In this document: positions 32,464 to 42,009 of the stretch, piece by piece
Numbering within the stretch: position 1 is the stretch's first letter
Layout: each line of letters opens with the position of its first letter
NCBI GenBank assembly: GCA_963727535.1
Contig: CAVSGR010000004.1
Location: 186,001-250,000 of the forward strand
DNA length: 64,000 bases
Source of the DNA: RBG-16-34-14 sp963727535
Lineage (GTDB): Bacteria; Bacteroidota; Ignavibacteria; Ignavibacteriales; Ignavibacteriaceae
Direction of reading: 5' to 3'
Notes under the pieces: generated by a model
Database searches by the model: none
What the model was told of the DNA's origin: nothing
What the model saw: only the letters and a program-made list of their open reading frames with translations
Translations under genes and position numbers: made by a program

Positions 32464-35439
32464 ATGAAAAGACTACTTCTTTCTCTTTCCCTTCTGATTT
32501 TGTTTAATTGCAATATCTTTTCGCAAGAACCAACTGAAGAATTCTCAAAAGCTATGGATGCTTATAATTCCGGTTTGTATGCTGAAACTTACAGACTGTT
32601 TCAGGGATTCTTTAGCCATTATGAAATGAAGGATGAGCTATATGCCACAGCAAAATATTATTCTGCAGATGCTTTACTTTATTTAGGTGATAAGGATGCT
32701 GCATCGGCAGGTTTTGAATATTTAGTAAATAATTTTCAATCTTCAAATTTCAGGGACGGAGCCCTTTACAAACTTGGATTAATATATTTTGATACTAAAC
32801 AATTTTCTCTTGCCCGGGCAAGATTTGAGACAATGCTTAATGAATACCCTCGTAGCGAGCATACAGGTAATGCCTTGTACTGGATTGGAGAATCTTACTC
32901 AGCACAAGACAGGTTGAAAGATGCAATAAATTATCTTGAAGAAGCAGTTGTAAAACGGAAAAACAATAATTACGAAGATTACTCACTTTACACTCTTGCA
33001 ACAGTTTATGAGAAAACCGGTGACTATGCAAACGCAGTAAAATATTACGATCAGCTTCTTTCATACCATAAAGAAAGTCCTCTTGCCGTTTCGGCACAAA
33101 TAAGAATAGGTGTTTGCTATTTTAAGCTAAAGGATTATCATTCATCAATTCTTGAATTAAACAATCCTTCACTTTCCAATTTGCCCGAAGGCTTATATTC
33201 AGAAAGTCTTTACCTTCTGGCAAACTCATATTATAGAGTACAGCAATATGATGATGCAAAGAAAATTTACCTGGAAATTCTTAACAATTTTCCTAATTCC
33301 AATTATACACGAAGTGCACAATATGGTTTAGCCTGGACATATTTTCAGCAGGCAAATTATAACGAGGCTTATAAAGAATTCCATTCTCTTTCCGACGGGG
33401 ATGACAGTATTGCTGTAAAATCTTTTTACTGGAAAGCTGAAGCTAAGAGATACGCTGGTCAGGAAGATGAAGCTTTTAGAATTTATGCTCAGTTTGTGGA
33501 AAAATATCCTAACAGTGAACTTGTTAAAGGAGTGCAATACCAGATGGGGGTTGTTTATTATAATGATAAACAGCTTGATCAATCTGAGAGATTTTTGAAA
33601 AACGCATTGACTTCTTCTGACCAGACAATACGTGCAAAAGCATTTACTTTGTTGGGAGAAATTGAATTAAGTAAGAAACAATTTTCTTCTGCTAAAAGCA
33701 GTTTTGAAACAGCTTTGGATATTCCAGGAATGAACCCTGAATTGAAAATGAGATCACTTCTTGGATACGGAGTTTCATTGTATTATTTAGGGAACAATGA
33801 TGACGCCATAGAAAGACTTCAGGAAATTGAAAATGACGATAAACATTTCGAACCGAACAAGGTAAACTTCTATCTCGCAGAAAGTTATTATGCAAATAAA
33901 AATTATCAGGACGCAATAAAAAGATATAATAACATTGATCTTGCTGATGCCGAAACGGGTTCGCAGGCTTTGTATGGAAAAGCTTACTGTTATTTTAATC
34001 TTAGAGATTATGATAATGCCGCTTATAGTTTTAATGATTTCATAAAGAGATTTCCAAAAGATAAACGGGTAGTAGATGCCCGATTAAGACTCGCAGATAG
34101 TTATTATGGAACTAAAGACTATGCTTCTTCAAGCAAAGTCTACAGGGATTTGTTCAAAGTTGGCGGCGACGAGATACAAAATCCTTATGCCTATTATCAA
34201 TATGCGCAAGCTCTTTACAAAGCAGGCAATATAGATAATGCTCTTAGTGAGTTTGCTAATCTGCAGAAAAAATTTCCTCAGTCCGATTATGCGGATGAAT
34301 CGTTATTTACTCTCGGCTGGATTTATTTTCAGCAAAATGATTTTCATAAAGCAATTTCTGCTTATAAAAATGTTTTGAATGTTTATCCGCAATCTCCTCT
34401 TGCTCCAATTGTTTTTTACTCAATCGGCGATTCATATTTCAATCTTGCTAAATATGATTCTGCAATTGCGAATTACCAAACCGTTATGGTCCAGTATCCT
34501 AAATCGGGTTATGTGTTCGATGCAGTTAATGGCATTCAATATAGTTTTGTAGCAAGGGGAGATTATGAAAAAGCTATTTCTTTCATCGATAAATTTGTAA
34601 GCAGTAATCCTTCATTGAGTTTTTCCGATCAGATATTTTTTAAGAAGGGTGAAATATATTACAGCACTCGAAATTATGAAGCTGCTAAAACAAGCTACCA
34701 GGAATTTATAGCAAGTTATCCAAATAGTACACTAGTTCCCGATGCTTATTACTGGATTGGAAAGAGTGCACAGAATCTCAATCAGAATCCCGAGGCGATT
34801 TTTAATTTTAATAAAGTTTTTGAGTCTTATCCCGGAAGCGAATCCGCCGCCGCCGCAGTTCTAGAAATGGGAAATATTTATAATACTTTGGCAGAATATG
34901 ATTCTGCAATAACTATTTATGATGCCGCACTTGAAAAGATTTCTCAAACTCAAAAGATTCCTGAAATTACATATATGAAAGGAACAACATTAATAAACAA
35001 AAAGGATTATACTGCAGCTTATGATGTTTTTGATGAAGTAATTCAATATTACGGCAAAACTATTTTTGCAGATAAATCAAAACTTGAAATCGGCTTGATA
35101 GACCTTGCAAAAGAAAACTACACAGATGCCGATCTTTCTTTCAAAAGTCTTGCAGAAACCCACAGCGATGAACTTGGCGCCCAGGCTCAATACTATTATG
35201 GCGTTTCATTGTTTGAGCAGGAAAAAACAGATTCAGCAGTTGTGGCATTGGACAGAGTCCGGATTGTTTTCTCAGCTTATGATGAATGGCTAACAAAATC
35301 TTACCTGAAATTAGGCGAGTGTTATACGAATCTTAACCAGGTTGATAAAGCAAAAGAAGTGTACAGGGCTGTTATCAAAAAGCAAAGAGGAAATATTTAT
35401 GGGAAAGAAGCCCAAACTAAGCTGAGAGAATTAGAATGA
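32464..35439 (+). CDS. Large periplasmic TPR protein (YfgC/CpoB-like scaffold)
   Basis: A 991-residue protein with a signal peptide (KRLLLSLSLLILFNCNIFSQ) and more than twenty TPR units through its whole length, many with the CpoB/YbgF-type pattern of Tol-Pal coordinators (FRDGALYKLGLIYFDTKQ, ADESLFTLGWIYFQQNDFHKA, VPDAYYWIGKSAQ). No enzymatic domain is visible. It is the first gene of an operon with an outer-membrane barrel, an HU-SPOR protein and ExbB/ExbD/TonB, and overlaps the barrel gene by ATGA. A scaffold between the outer membrane and the energy-coupling complex is a reasonable inference. Confidence 0.88.
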   Translation: MKRLLLSLSLLILFNCNIFSQEPTEEFSKAMDAYNSGLYAETYRLFQGFFSHYEMKDELYATAKYYSADALLYLGDKDAASAGFEYLVNNFQSSNFRDGALYKLGLIYFDTKQFSLARARFETMLNEYPRSEHTGNALYWIGESYSAQDRLKDAINYLEEAVVKRKNNNYEDYSLYTLATVYEKTGDYANAVKYYDQLLSYHKESPLAVSAQIRIGVCYFKLKDYHSSILELNNPSLSNLPEGLYSESLYLLANSYYRVQQYDDAKKIYLEILNNFPNSNYTRSAQYGLAWTYFQQANYNEAYKEFHSLSDGDDSIAVKSFYWKAEAKRYAGQEDEAFRIYAQFVEKYPNSELVKGVQYQMGVVYYNDKQLDQSERFLKNALTSSDQTIRAKAFTLLGEIELSKKQFSSAKSSFETALDIPGMNPELKMRSLLGYGVSLYYLGNNDDAIERLQEIENDDKHFEPNKVNFYLAESYYANKNYQDAIKRYNNIDLADAETGSQALYGKAYCYFNLRDYDNAAYSFNDFIKRFPKDKRVVDARLRLADSYYGTKDYASSSKVYRDLFKVGGDEIQNPYAYYQYAQALYKAGNIDNALSEFANLQKKFPQSDYADESLFTLGWIYFQQNDFHKAISAYKNVLNVYPQSPLAPIVFYSIGDSYFNLAKYDSAIANYQTVMVQYPKSGYVFDAVNGIQYSFVARGDYEKAISFIDKFVSSNPSLSFSDQIFFKKGEIYYSTRNYEAAKTSYQEFIASYPNSTLVPDAYYWIGKSAQNLNQNPEAIFNFNKVFESYPGSESAAAAVLEMGNIYNTLAEYDSAITIYDAALEKISQTQKIPEITYMKGTTLINKKDYTAAYDVFDEVIQYYGKTIFADKSKLEIGLIDLAKENYTDADLSFKSLAETHSDELGAQAQYYYGVSLFEQEKTDSAVVALDRVRIVFSAYDEWLTKSYLKLGECYTNLNQVDKAKEVYRAVIKKQRGNIYGKEAQTKLRELE

Positions 35440-37022
35440 TAAAGAAAATATTTATTCTTCTTGTTTTAGGTTTGTCCATTGTTTTTGCTCAGCAAAAAAA
35501 TCCCAATGTTGAATTGCCTGATTTTGTAATAACAGGAAAAGATGTCTCCACAGTTAAAGGCGCACTAAAAGTTGCACCTGAGTTTATATCTACAATTTCA
35601 GAGCAATTCTTTAAACCTGTTTATTCACCCGAAGAACTTGAAGTTAGAGATTTATCTTCTCCGCTTAAAAATGAATTAAACACTTTGGATTCTTTAAACT
35701 ATTACAGAGGTAATCTCGAGTTCGGTGCCGGAATTTATAGTCTGCCTGTGGCAAAGTTATCTTATCTTTTACCAATTGATGATCTTTTAGTTGAAACAAG
35801 GTTAAGAGGTGAAAACCATCTTGCATATGATAATATCGACTATAGGTATTTGATAGAGGGAGGCTTAGACGTTTTATATACAACAGATAACGAGAGTGAA
35901 ATTCTTCCGGGAAGTCAAATCAAATTAGATGGAAATTTTGGTTCCGAATCATTTGGACTTTTATCTGCAAATCCATTTAGAAGAAATTTGAATCAAGGGG
36001 ATTTCTCTTTTGGGATATCCAACCAGATGAGTAAATATTTTAATTTTGATTTAAAGATTAGTGATAATATTTCTTCAATAAGCTCAATAAACGAAAAGAA
36101 TTATAATGAAAACGTTCTTGGTCTGAATGGATATGCAAAAGCATTCTTCTCGATTTTTAATATTGGAATTCAGACCGAATATAAAAAACAATCCCTGACG
36201 ATCGACAAGCCGGTAAACTCAGCTCCAAATGATTACTTTTCTATAAGACCAACCGGGGGAATGAATATTTCTGATGCTTTGAAAGTATCGGGAGGTATTT
36301 CCTATTCAAAGTCGGGAGATAACATTTATACTGCGCCTTTTGCTGCACTTGCTTTGAAGATTAATAATTACTTTTCTGTTTTTGGTCAATTTTCTCCACA
36401 CGCAGAATTTATAACAAGCAATGATTTGCTGAGATCAAACAGGTATTACAATCCACAGAATTTTAATAATTTCTTTTACAGGAAAAAGAATGCACTTACG
36501 GCAGCAGTTAAATATGAATACGAAAAATATTATCAAATAAATGCAGGCGTGAGATACTTTACTTCTTCGGATTACCCGTTCCTGCAGGATTCATCAAACG
36601 GAAAATTCTTTCTCGCCACTTCCGAAGCGACAAGCTTTACAATATTCGCTGATCTTTTATTTCACATGGGACCATTCGGGGTTTTCTACGGTAATGTTGA
36701 ATTAAGCGATACAAAGAACGATGCAGGAAGATTTATTCCTTATAATCCCAGGGTGAAAACATCTTTGCAATACGGCTATAATTTTGCTTTCGGATTAAAA
36801 ACCGAAGCAAGTTTAGATTATACCGCTGGAAATTATTTTGATCTTTCCAATGAACATCAAACCGAGTACGTTGATCTTGGCTTAAAGTTTTCTTACGAAA
36901 TGCTTTCCGATTTCTTCATAACAGCTAAGCTTTCCAATCTTTTAGACGATAATATTTTTTACTGGAACGGATATGTTGAGCCGCCCCTCGATCTGGTTGC
37001 CGGCTTTAGATACGTGTGGTAA
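35436..37022 (+). CDS. Outer-membrane beta-barrel protein, TonB-dependent-receptor-like
   Basis: A 528-residue precursor with signal peptide (KKIFILLVLGLSIVFAQ) and an N-terminal stretch VELPDFVITGKDV that resembles a TonB box and linker. The remainder alternates in the manner of transmembrane beta strands and ends in an aromatic residue (DLVAGFRYVW), as expected for BAM-inserted barrels. It is shorter than full TonB-dependent receptors and no plug domain is evident. exbB, exbD and tonB lie 1.7-3.6 kb downstream in the same operon, which supports energy-coupled transport or envelope linkage. Substrate unknown. Confidence 0.8.
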   Translation: MIKKIFILLVLGLSIVFAQQKNPNVELPDFVITGKDVSTVKGALKVAPEFISTISEQFFKPVYSPEELEVRDLSSPLKNELNTLDSLNYYRGNLEFGAGIYSLPVAKLSYLLPIDDLLVETRLRGENHLAYDNIDYRYLIEGGLDVLYTTDNESEILPGSQIKLDGNFGSESFGLLSANPFRRNLNQGDFSFGISNQMSKYFNFDLKISDNISSISSINEKNYNENVLGLNGYAKAFFSIFNIGIQTEYKKQSLTIDKPVNSAPNDYFSIRPTGGMNISDALKVSGGISYSKSGDNIYTAPFAALALKINNYFSVFGQFSPHAEFITSNDLLRSNRYYNPQNFNNFFYRKKNALTAAVKYEYEKYYQINAGVRYFTSSDYPFLQDSSNGKFFLATSEATSFTIFADLLFHMGPFGVFYGNVELSDTKNDAGRFIPYNPRVKTSLQYGYNFAFGLKTEASLDYTAGNYFDLSNEHQTEYVDLGLKFSYEMLSDFFITAKLSNLLDDNIFYWNGYVEPPLDLVAGFRYVW

Positions 37023-37087
37023 AATATTGATGCATTGGATAAAGAATAAATTTTTTTTATTTAAGTGGTGACAATAAGTAAAAGTTA

Positions 37088-38668
37088 ATGGATAAATCAC
37101 AATTAATAGAGAAAATTGCTAAACATTTTGACGTTCAGGATTCCGAGCAAAAACTTTTTTTTGAAATCTTTTTAAGAAAATGTTCGAAAACTCTTGATGC
37201 CGGTGAATCTGTACCGGTTGGGGAAATAGGAAGGATCGAATACAGGCAAACTCAGAATAAAGAGAATGTGGATATGATGGCTGTGATTACTGATGAAGAT
37301 GAATTTCTATTCGATATCCCTGAGGAAGAAAAAGAAATACAATCAATTGATTCATATTTCAGCATAAGTATTGGAAAACCCGTAATTCCTCTAAGAGAAA
37401 ATGATGATTCGGAATTTCTTATTCCTCACTCCCGAAATGAAATGAAGAGAATGTTTGAGTTGAAGGTTAGGAGATTCATCGAAGATTCTAAGAAACAGGA
37501 ACCTCAAGCTGAAACTGAAGAATCCGATTTAGACTTTTCAGATAACATTCCCGGTATAAATTTCTCTTTTAAAAATTGGAAATCTTCCACCGATACAGAA
37601 AGCGAATTAAATGAGGACAAAATTGAAGAAGAAAAAACAGAAAATGATCTTTCTGAAATTCAAACCGGAGAAGACTATTTAGTAGAAGAAACCAATGTTG
37701 AAGACGATATTGAAGAACAAACTGTAAGTGATTTAGCTGAAAATATTCCAGATGAAATTCCAGAAGAAACAGAATCTCAGTTAAAAGAAATTGTCCCTGA
37801 AATTGAAGAAATCCCGCGGGCTGTTGAAGAATTAACAGAAGCTATTAAAAATGAGAATATAGAAAATGAATTGAAGCCCGATGCTGAACAAATAGAGTCT
37901 TCTGAATCATTCGAAGAAGAATTATTAGATGAACAGGTCAAAGAGACAGAAAAAGAACTAGAAAATTCCGATGAAACATTTAATGAAGAAAAGTATTTCG
38001 GAACTGAATCTGTTTCTGAAGAAGAGAATGAAGATGATAAACAGATGGTAATTGATGCGGTTAAAAAGGTCGAAGAAAAAGACATAAAATTACAGAATTA
38101 CAAGAAGAAATCTTATGGCGGTTTTATTTTTGCAGTAGTTGTATTGGTTATAATCGGAGTAGTGATTTTCTTCTCATATTATCTCACCAATGCTAATAAA
38201 ACTATTGTTCAAAAATCGGGAACACCAAAGCAATTTGCGGTAACAGTTGAAAGAACTTATGATATTCCCGTTACTTATCCTTATTCAAAAAGAATGCTCG
38301 GTGAAGCGTACAATGCAATTAATATTAGCATTCTAAGCAAACCTAAAGAAGAAGAAATTGTACCAACTCCAAATAATGATGAAATTGTTTCGTCAGGTAG
38401 TGACAATTCCGGAAATATGGAGATCAGGAAACCTTTACCTGCAAGAAGAGTAAAAGGATATATTTATAAATATGAAAATATGTATGCCGTGCAGGTATCT
38501 TCCTGGAAAACAAAATCAATAGCATTATTGGAAGCACAAAAATTTCTTGATGCAGGTTACAATGCTTTCATCGAGCAAACAGAATTAAATGATAAAGGAA
38601 CTTACTACCGTGTGCGTGTCGGCGGTTTTAATTCCTTGGAAGAAGCAGAAAATTTCTTAAAAAAATAA
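37088..38668 (+). CDS. HU-CCDC81-type and SPOR domain membrane protein
   Basis: A 526-residue protein in four parts: an N-terminal HU/IHF-like domain as in the bacterial CCDC81 family (LIEKIAKHFDVQDSEQKLFF, GESVPVGEIGRIEYR), a very acidic, glutamate-rich linker from about 140 to 335, one transmembrane helix near 347-370 (FIFAVVVLVIIGVVIFFSYY), and a C-terminal SPOR domain (MYAVQVSSWKTKSIALLEAQ ... YYRVRVGGFNSLEEAENFL). SPOR binds denuded glycan strands at division sites from the periplasm. The N-terminal HU-like domain lies in the cytoplasm, so the protein could connect the nucleoid or cytoplasmic partners with peptidoglycan. Confidence 0.88.
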   Translation: MDKSQLIEKIAKHFDVQDSEQKLFFEIFLRKCSKTLDAGESVPVGEIGRIEYRQTQNKENVDMMAVITDEDEFLFDIPEEEKEIQSIDSYFSISIGKPVIPLRENDDSEFLIPHSRNEMKRMFELKVRRFIEDSKKQEPQAETEESDLDFSDNIPGINFSFKNWKSSTDTESELNEDKIEEEKTENDLSEIQTGEDYLVEETNVEDDIEEQTVSDLAENIPDEIPEETESQLKEIVPEIEEIPRAVEELTEAIKNENIENELKPDAEQIESSESFEEELLDEQVKETEKELENSDETFNEEKYFGTESVSEEENEDDKQMVIDAVKKVEEKDIKLQNYKKKSYGGFIFAVVVLVIIGVVIFFSYYLTNANKTIVQKSGTPKQFAVTVERTYDIPVTYPYSKRMLGEAYNAINISILSKPKEEEIVPTPNNDEIVSSGSDNSGNMEIRKPLPARRVKGYIYKYENMYAVQVSSWKTKSIALLEAQKFLDAGYNAFIEQTELNDKGTYYRVRVGGFNSLEEAENFLKK

Positions 38669-38683
38669 AAAGGTAAAAACACT

Positions 38684-39340
38684 ATGAACCTTTTGTCGAT
38701 ATTCCTGAAAGGCGGTTACCTGATGTGGCCGATTTTACTTTGTTCTATACTCGGCTTAACAGTTCTTATTGACAGGTACATTGTCCTTCGCAAAACAAAA
38801 ATAAATATCCCAGCTTTCACAGTCAGGATAAGAGGATTAATAAAGAAGAAAGACATATCCGGCGCTATCAGCCATTGCATGGAAGAGAAATCTCCTGTTG
38901 CAAACATTATAAGAAAAGGCTTAAAGAAATACCGCCTTGGTCACGAGAGAGTAAAAGAAGCAATTGAGAATGCAGGTCGGCAGGAAATTAGTAAACTTGA
39001 AAAAGGTTTATCCGTTTTAGCAACAATTGCAGGTATTGCTCCTCTGCTTGGATTTCTTGGGACTGTTACAGGAATGATCCAGGCTTTTATGCGAATAGAA
39101 GACCTTGCCGGTTCTGCGAATCCGAGTGATCTTGCTGGAGGTATCTGGGAAGCATTAATAACAACAGCATTCGGATTAATTGTTGGAATTCCGGCACTCG
39201 CTTTTTACAATTATTTTCTATCAGCAGTGAAGAAGATTGTCGGTGATATGGAAACAGTTGCAAACGATGTTGTAGATGTTATGCAGGATAGCTCTACAAA
39301 TGCAGATGATGTTGAAGAAGAAATTGAATTGGATTTATAA
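38684..39340 (+). CDS. exbB: ExbB/TolQ/MotA family proton channel protein
   Basis: A 218-residue membrane protein with the ExbB layout: N-terminal helix GGYLMWPILLCSILGLTVLIDR, a cytoplasmic helical domain, then KGLSVLATIAGIAPLLGFLGTVTGMIQAF and ALITTAFGLIVGIPALAFYNYF, which carry the family's pore-lining residues. With ExbD it uses the proton gradient to drive TonB. It is 15 bp after the HU-SPOR gene. TolQ is an alternative, but the tonB gene downstream favours ExbB. Confidence 0.92.
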   Translation: MNLLSIFLKGGYLMWPILLCSILGLTVLIDRYIVLRKTKINIPAFTVRIRGLIKKKDISGAISHCMEEKSPVANIIRKGLKKYRLGHERVKEAIENAGRQEISKLEKGLSVLATIAGIAPLLGFLGTVTGMIQAFMRIEDLAGSANPSDLAGGIWEALITTAFGLIVGIPALAFYNYFLSAVKKIVGDMETVANDVVDVMQDSSTNADDVEEEIELDL

Positions 39341-39429
39341 AATTCATACAGACCATGCGTTCATCCAATCATGCTTCGAATAATTGATTGTGAAATAAAA
39401 AAAACTTTATTAATAAATTTTTATAGATT

Positions 39430-39835
39430 ATGCAATTTAAAACATCAAACGAGCCATTAAGCATTTTCAGCTTTTCTTCTCTTACAGATATTGTAATGCT
39501 TCTTGTCATTTTCTTTCTCCTAACATCACAGTTCGTTATCCAGACAGGAGTTAAAGTAAAACTTCCGGCTTCCAAAACTAATGAGCCTGCATCACCGACA
39601 CAGCTTATTGTAACTTTAACTGCAGGAGGTGCCGTATATGCGGGTAATGAGGAAGTAAGCATAGACCAATTACCTGCAAAGTTGAATACAATGAAAACAG
39701 GAATAAAAGATAACAATCTTATAATTCGTGCTGATAAAACTGTTGCCGTTGATCTTGTGATACAGGTAATTGATGCTGCACGTGTCTTCAGGTATTAATA
39801 AATTTACAATAGAGACTGAAAGACAACAACTATAA
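39430..39835 (+). pseudogene. exbD: ExbD/TolR family protein, 3' frameshift
   Basis: The protein has the ExbD topology: short cytoplasmic start, one transmembrane helix with the proton-carrying aspartate (SLTDIVMLLVIFFLLTSQF) and a periplasmic domain (VKVKLPASKT, LIIRADKTVAVDLVIQVIDAA). A single shift near 39780 ends the first frame with VFRY. In the other frame the normal family end SSGINKFTIETERQ follows, with stop at 39835. Because exbB and tonB beside it are intact, a sequence error is likely. It partners ExbB in the Ton motor. Confidence 0.85.
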
Positions 39836-39947
39836 AATTGTAAAATTGCAACCTGCCTGCAATGCATCTTCGGCAGGCGAGGATTAAAGGATTAAAAGAT
39901 TACAAGAATGCAAAATTTCAAGATTGCAAAGATTAAAATAGAATAGA

Positions 39948-40652
39948 ATGTTAACAAACTATAATTCAATAAAGAATCTTTCATTTTCACTTTCGCTGCT
40001 GATTCATCTTTTGCTGCTTCTTCTTTTTCTATTGCTGAAGTTTTCGGTGGATTATCCACCCAAAGAATATGTTGAATTGTCTTTTGGAGTATCGGGAGAC
40101 GTTGGTTCTTCCGGTGCGGTCGGTACGCAAATAAAACAGGTAGAAGAACTTTCAAAGCCTGAAGTTAAAGATGAAACAGTAGACAAAAGTACAGAAGTAA
40201 AAGAAGTCGAATTGCCCAAAGCAAAGAGCACTTCTGAGGAAAATGTTATTAAGCCTGCCGATAAAATTAAAGAGAAAACAACTTCGACAAAAACAAAGAC
40301 CACTGAAGACACGAAAGATAATGTTACAACAGAGGGACAGGGAAACCAAGCGAAAGGTGAAGGGAGTTTCGGTTTTGACTTTGAAGAAGGTGGACTTGGA
40401 ACAAGAAGAATATACAGCTATATCGAACCTTCATATCCTGCAGGAGTTCATAAGCAGATTGATATAAGGCTAAAGTTTGCAATTCTTCCTGATGGAACTG
40501 TCGGCACAATACTTCCATTAACAAAAGCAGATACAAAACTTGAGAATGCTGCAATTAATTCTTTAAGGCAATGGAGATTCGAACCTTTATCCCCAAATCA
40601 AAAACAAACCGAACAGACAGCAGTAATCGTTTTTCATTACCGTTTGCAATAA
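39948..40652 (+). CDS. tonB: Energy transducer TonB
   Basis: A 234-residue protein with one N-terminal transmembrane helix (LSFSLSLLIHLLLLLLFLLL), a central lysine/glutamate/threonine-rich linker spanning the periplasm, and a TonB C-terminal domain (PSYPAGVHKQIDIRLKFAIL, DGTVGTILPLTKAD, AINSLRQWRFEPL). It passes energy from ExbB-ExbD to outer-membrane receptors. It closes the operon begun at 32464. The linker lacks the classic Pro-Lys repeats. Confidence 0.9.
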   Translation: MLTNYNSIKNLSFSLSLLIHLLLLLLFLLLKFSVDYPPKEYVELSFGVSGDVGSSGAVGTQIKQVEELSKPEVKDETVDKSTEVKEVELPKAKSTSEENVIKPADKIKEKTTSTKTKTTEDTKDNVTTEGQGNQAKGEGSFGFDFEEGGLGTRRIYSYIEPSYPAGVHKQIDIRLKFAILPDGTVGTILPLTKADTKLENAAINSLRQWRFEPLSPNQKQTEQTAVIVFHYRLQ

Positions 40653-40727
40653 ACTCAATTAAGAATTAACAATTAAAAATTTACAATTTCTCCCATCACT
40701 CATAATCCCACAATCTCATTAACTCAA

Positions 40728-41030
40728 TCATCCCATTAACTCACTATCCCCTTCAACCCCATCTTCCTTATAATAGAACTTATAAAAGAAAAACTCCCCG
40801 ATAGAAAGAATTGTTAAAGAAAAATCATCGCGAGTGTAAAATCTTCCTAATCCTTCCGGTTCCATAAATAGCTTTGCAATAATCGTAGCTATAGACCATC
40901 CGACAGAAAATAAAATTAAGATAAGCGCAAGATTAAGAAACGCACTTTTAAGATTTTCATCCTGCCATTTTTTAGAAAAGATATAAAGTGCAAAAACAAG
41001 GTGAGCGGCAAAGATAAAAGCTGTTATCAT
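40728..41030 (-). CDS. Small membrane protein of unknown family
   Basis: A 100-residue protein with two clear hydrophobic helices (ITAFIFAAHLVFALYIF and NLALILILFSVGWSIATIIA) and a third, weaker one near the end. No family was recognised. It is the last gene of a minus-strand run of four; its start is 4 bp after the preceding stop, so co-expression with the DUF2085 and DUF4199-like proteins is likely. Confidence 0.6.
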   Translation of the reverse strand: MITAFIFAAHLVFALYIFSKKWQDENLKSAFLNLALILILFSVGWSIATIIAKLFMEPEGLGRFYTRDDFSLTILSIGEFFFYKFYYKEDGVEGDSELMG

Positions 41031-41034
41031 AAAA

Positions 41035-41538
41035 TCATTTTACATTGCGTTTGTTGATGTATGACATTCCTGCTAATGCCCCAACAAGTCCGAATAAACA
41101 ATTTGTAAGTAAATTGCTCATCAACATTGATATTGCATATAAAGTAGAGAAACCGTAATTCTTAATATCGATCGACATCCTTTTAAGTATGTGCATACTT
41201 TCATCGAGTAGCGGACCTAAATTATAGCTTCTCAGCATTGCTTCTGTTTGAGGCAGAGTTGATGTAAAATCATTTGAGTGTGTTACAAAAGTTAGAAGTA
41301 CATCGAAACCGGTTGCAAAGAGTGCAGCAAAAAGTCCTGTTAACAAACCGAATGTAACAGCCTGGCGTGAGGTTATTTTATCGGAATTTTTATTTATCCG
41401 CCGTTCCAAATAAAGTGAGAAAAAGGCTGCCAATGGAACTATAAGGCAGCACGCAAAAGCTCTAAACCCAGGGACGATTGATAAAACCGCTGCACTGAAT
41501 CCACAAACCAGCGGGGACATATATTTTTTTGAGATCAT
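41035..41538 (-). CDS. Membrane protein, DUF4199-like
   Basis: A 167-residue integral membrane protein with about four transmembrane helices, starting PLVCGFSAAVLSIVPGFRAF and containing AVTFGLLTGLFAALFATGFDVLL. The layout is like DUF4199 and related small Bacteroidota membrane families, but the match is by pattern only. It overlaps the DUF2085 gene upstream by ATGA. Function unknown. Confidence 0.62.
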   Translation of the reverse strand: MISKKYMSPLVCGFSAAVLSIVPGFRAFACCLIVPLAAFFSLYLERRINKNSDKITSRQAVTFGLLTGLFAALFATGFDVLLTFVTHSNDFTSTLPQTEAMLRSYNLGPLLDESMHILKRMSIDIKNYGFSTLYAISMLMSNLLTNCLFGLVGALAGMSYINKRNVK

Positions 41539-42002
41539 CTATAATCGCTTTTAGTTAAAATATAATTTTCAAAAACACTGATTACCATAAGAAAACAAAC
41601 CGCGCCAAAAAATAATCCGGTAAAGAAAGCAGTTAACTTATTATAGCTGCTCAGGAAGAAGTTATTGACTATTACATCTGCCGCAAGAATTACAAGGGCA
41701 AATTTAAAAAGTATGTTTGAAACTTTCATATTCCTTAATGAAATTAAAACAATTACAGAAGTTATCAACGCACCTAAATAAATGCCTGTACATCTTGCAC
41801 ACACAAGTAAAGGGAAGCCATTAATAATTATTAGTTTGTGATCCGACTGGTGGCAGACGTTATGGTAAAACAGGTTTAAGACCGGGGAAGAGATAAGCGA
41901 AAGAGCGGAACCGCCGCTTAAGCTTTTAAATGAAAATCCAACACACCATGTACCTATTAGAAGAAAAACAAAAATGCGAAAGTATATCTTACGTTTGTTC
42001 AT
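41535..42002 (-). CDS. DUF2085 family membrane protein
   Basis: A 155-residue membrane protein with the DUF2085 signature: FYHNVCHQSDHKLIIINGFP then LLVCARCTGIYLGAL, where the C-H and C-x2-C residues could bind a metal or haem, followed by three more hydrophobic helices. The ATG at 42002 is preferred to an upstream TTG at 42032 because it gives a normal short N-terminus before the first helix. It partly follows the propeller gene end, overlapping its 3' region only if the TTG is used. Confidence 0.82.
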   Translation of the reverse strand: MNKRKIYFRIFVFLLIGTWCVGFSFKSLSGGSALSLISSPVLNLFYHNVCHQSDHKLIIINGFPLLVCARCTGIYLGALITSVIVLISLRNMKVSNILFKFALVILAADVIVNNFFLSSYNKLTAFFTGLFFGAVCFLMVISVFENYILTKSDYR

Positions 42003-42009
42003 CGGGTGA

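Noticed and set aside
37777..38085. Minus-strand serine-rich frame opposite the HU-SPOR linker
   Set aside because: It is the complement of the GAA/GAG-rich acidic linker, which produces TTC/CTC serine-phenylalanine stretches by chance.
39836..39947. Possible CRISPR-like array in the AAGATTGCAAA-type repeats between exbD and tonB
   Set aside because: Units are short, irregular and AT-rich without constant spacers; similar low-complexity sequence is even translated near 58200. No cas genes are present.
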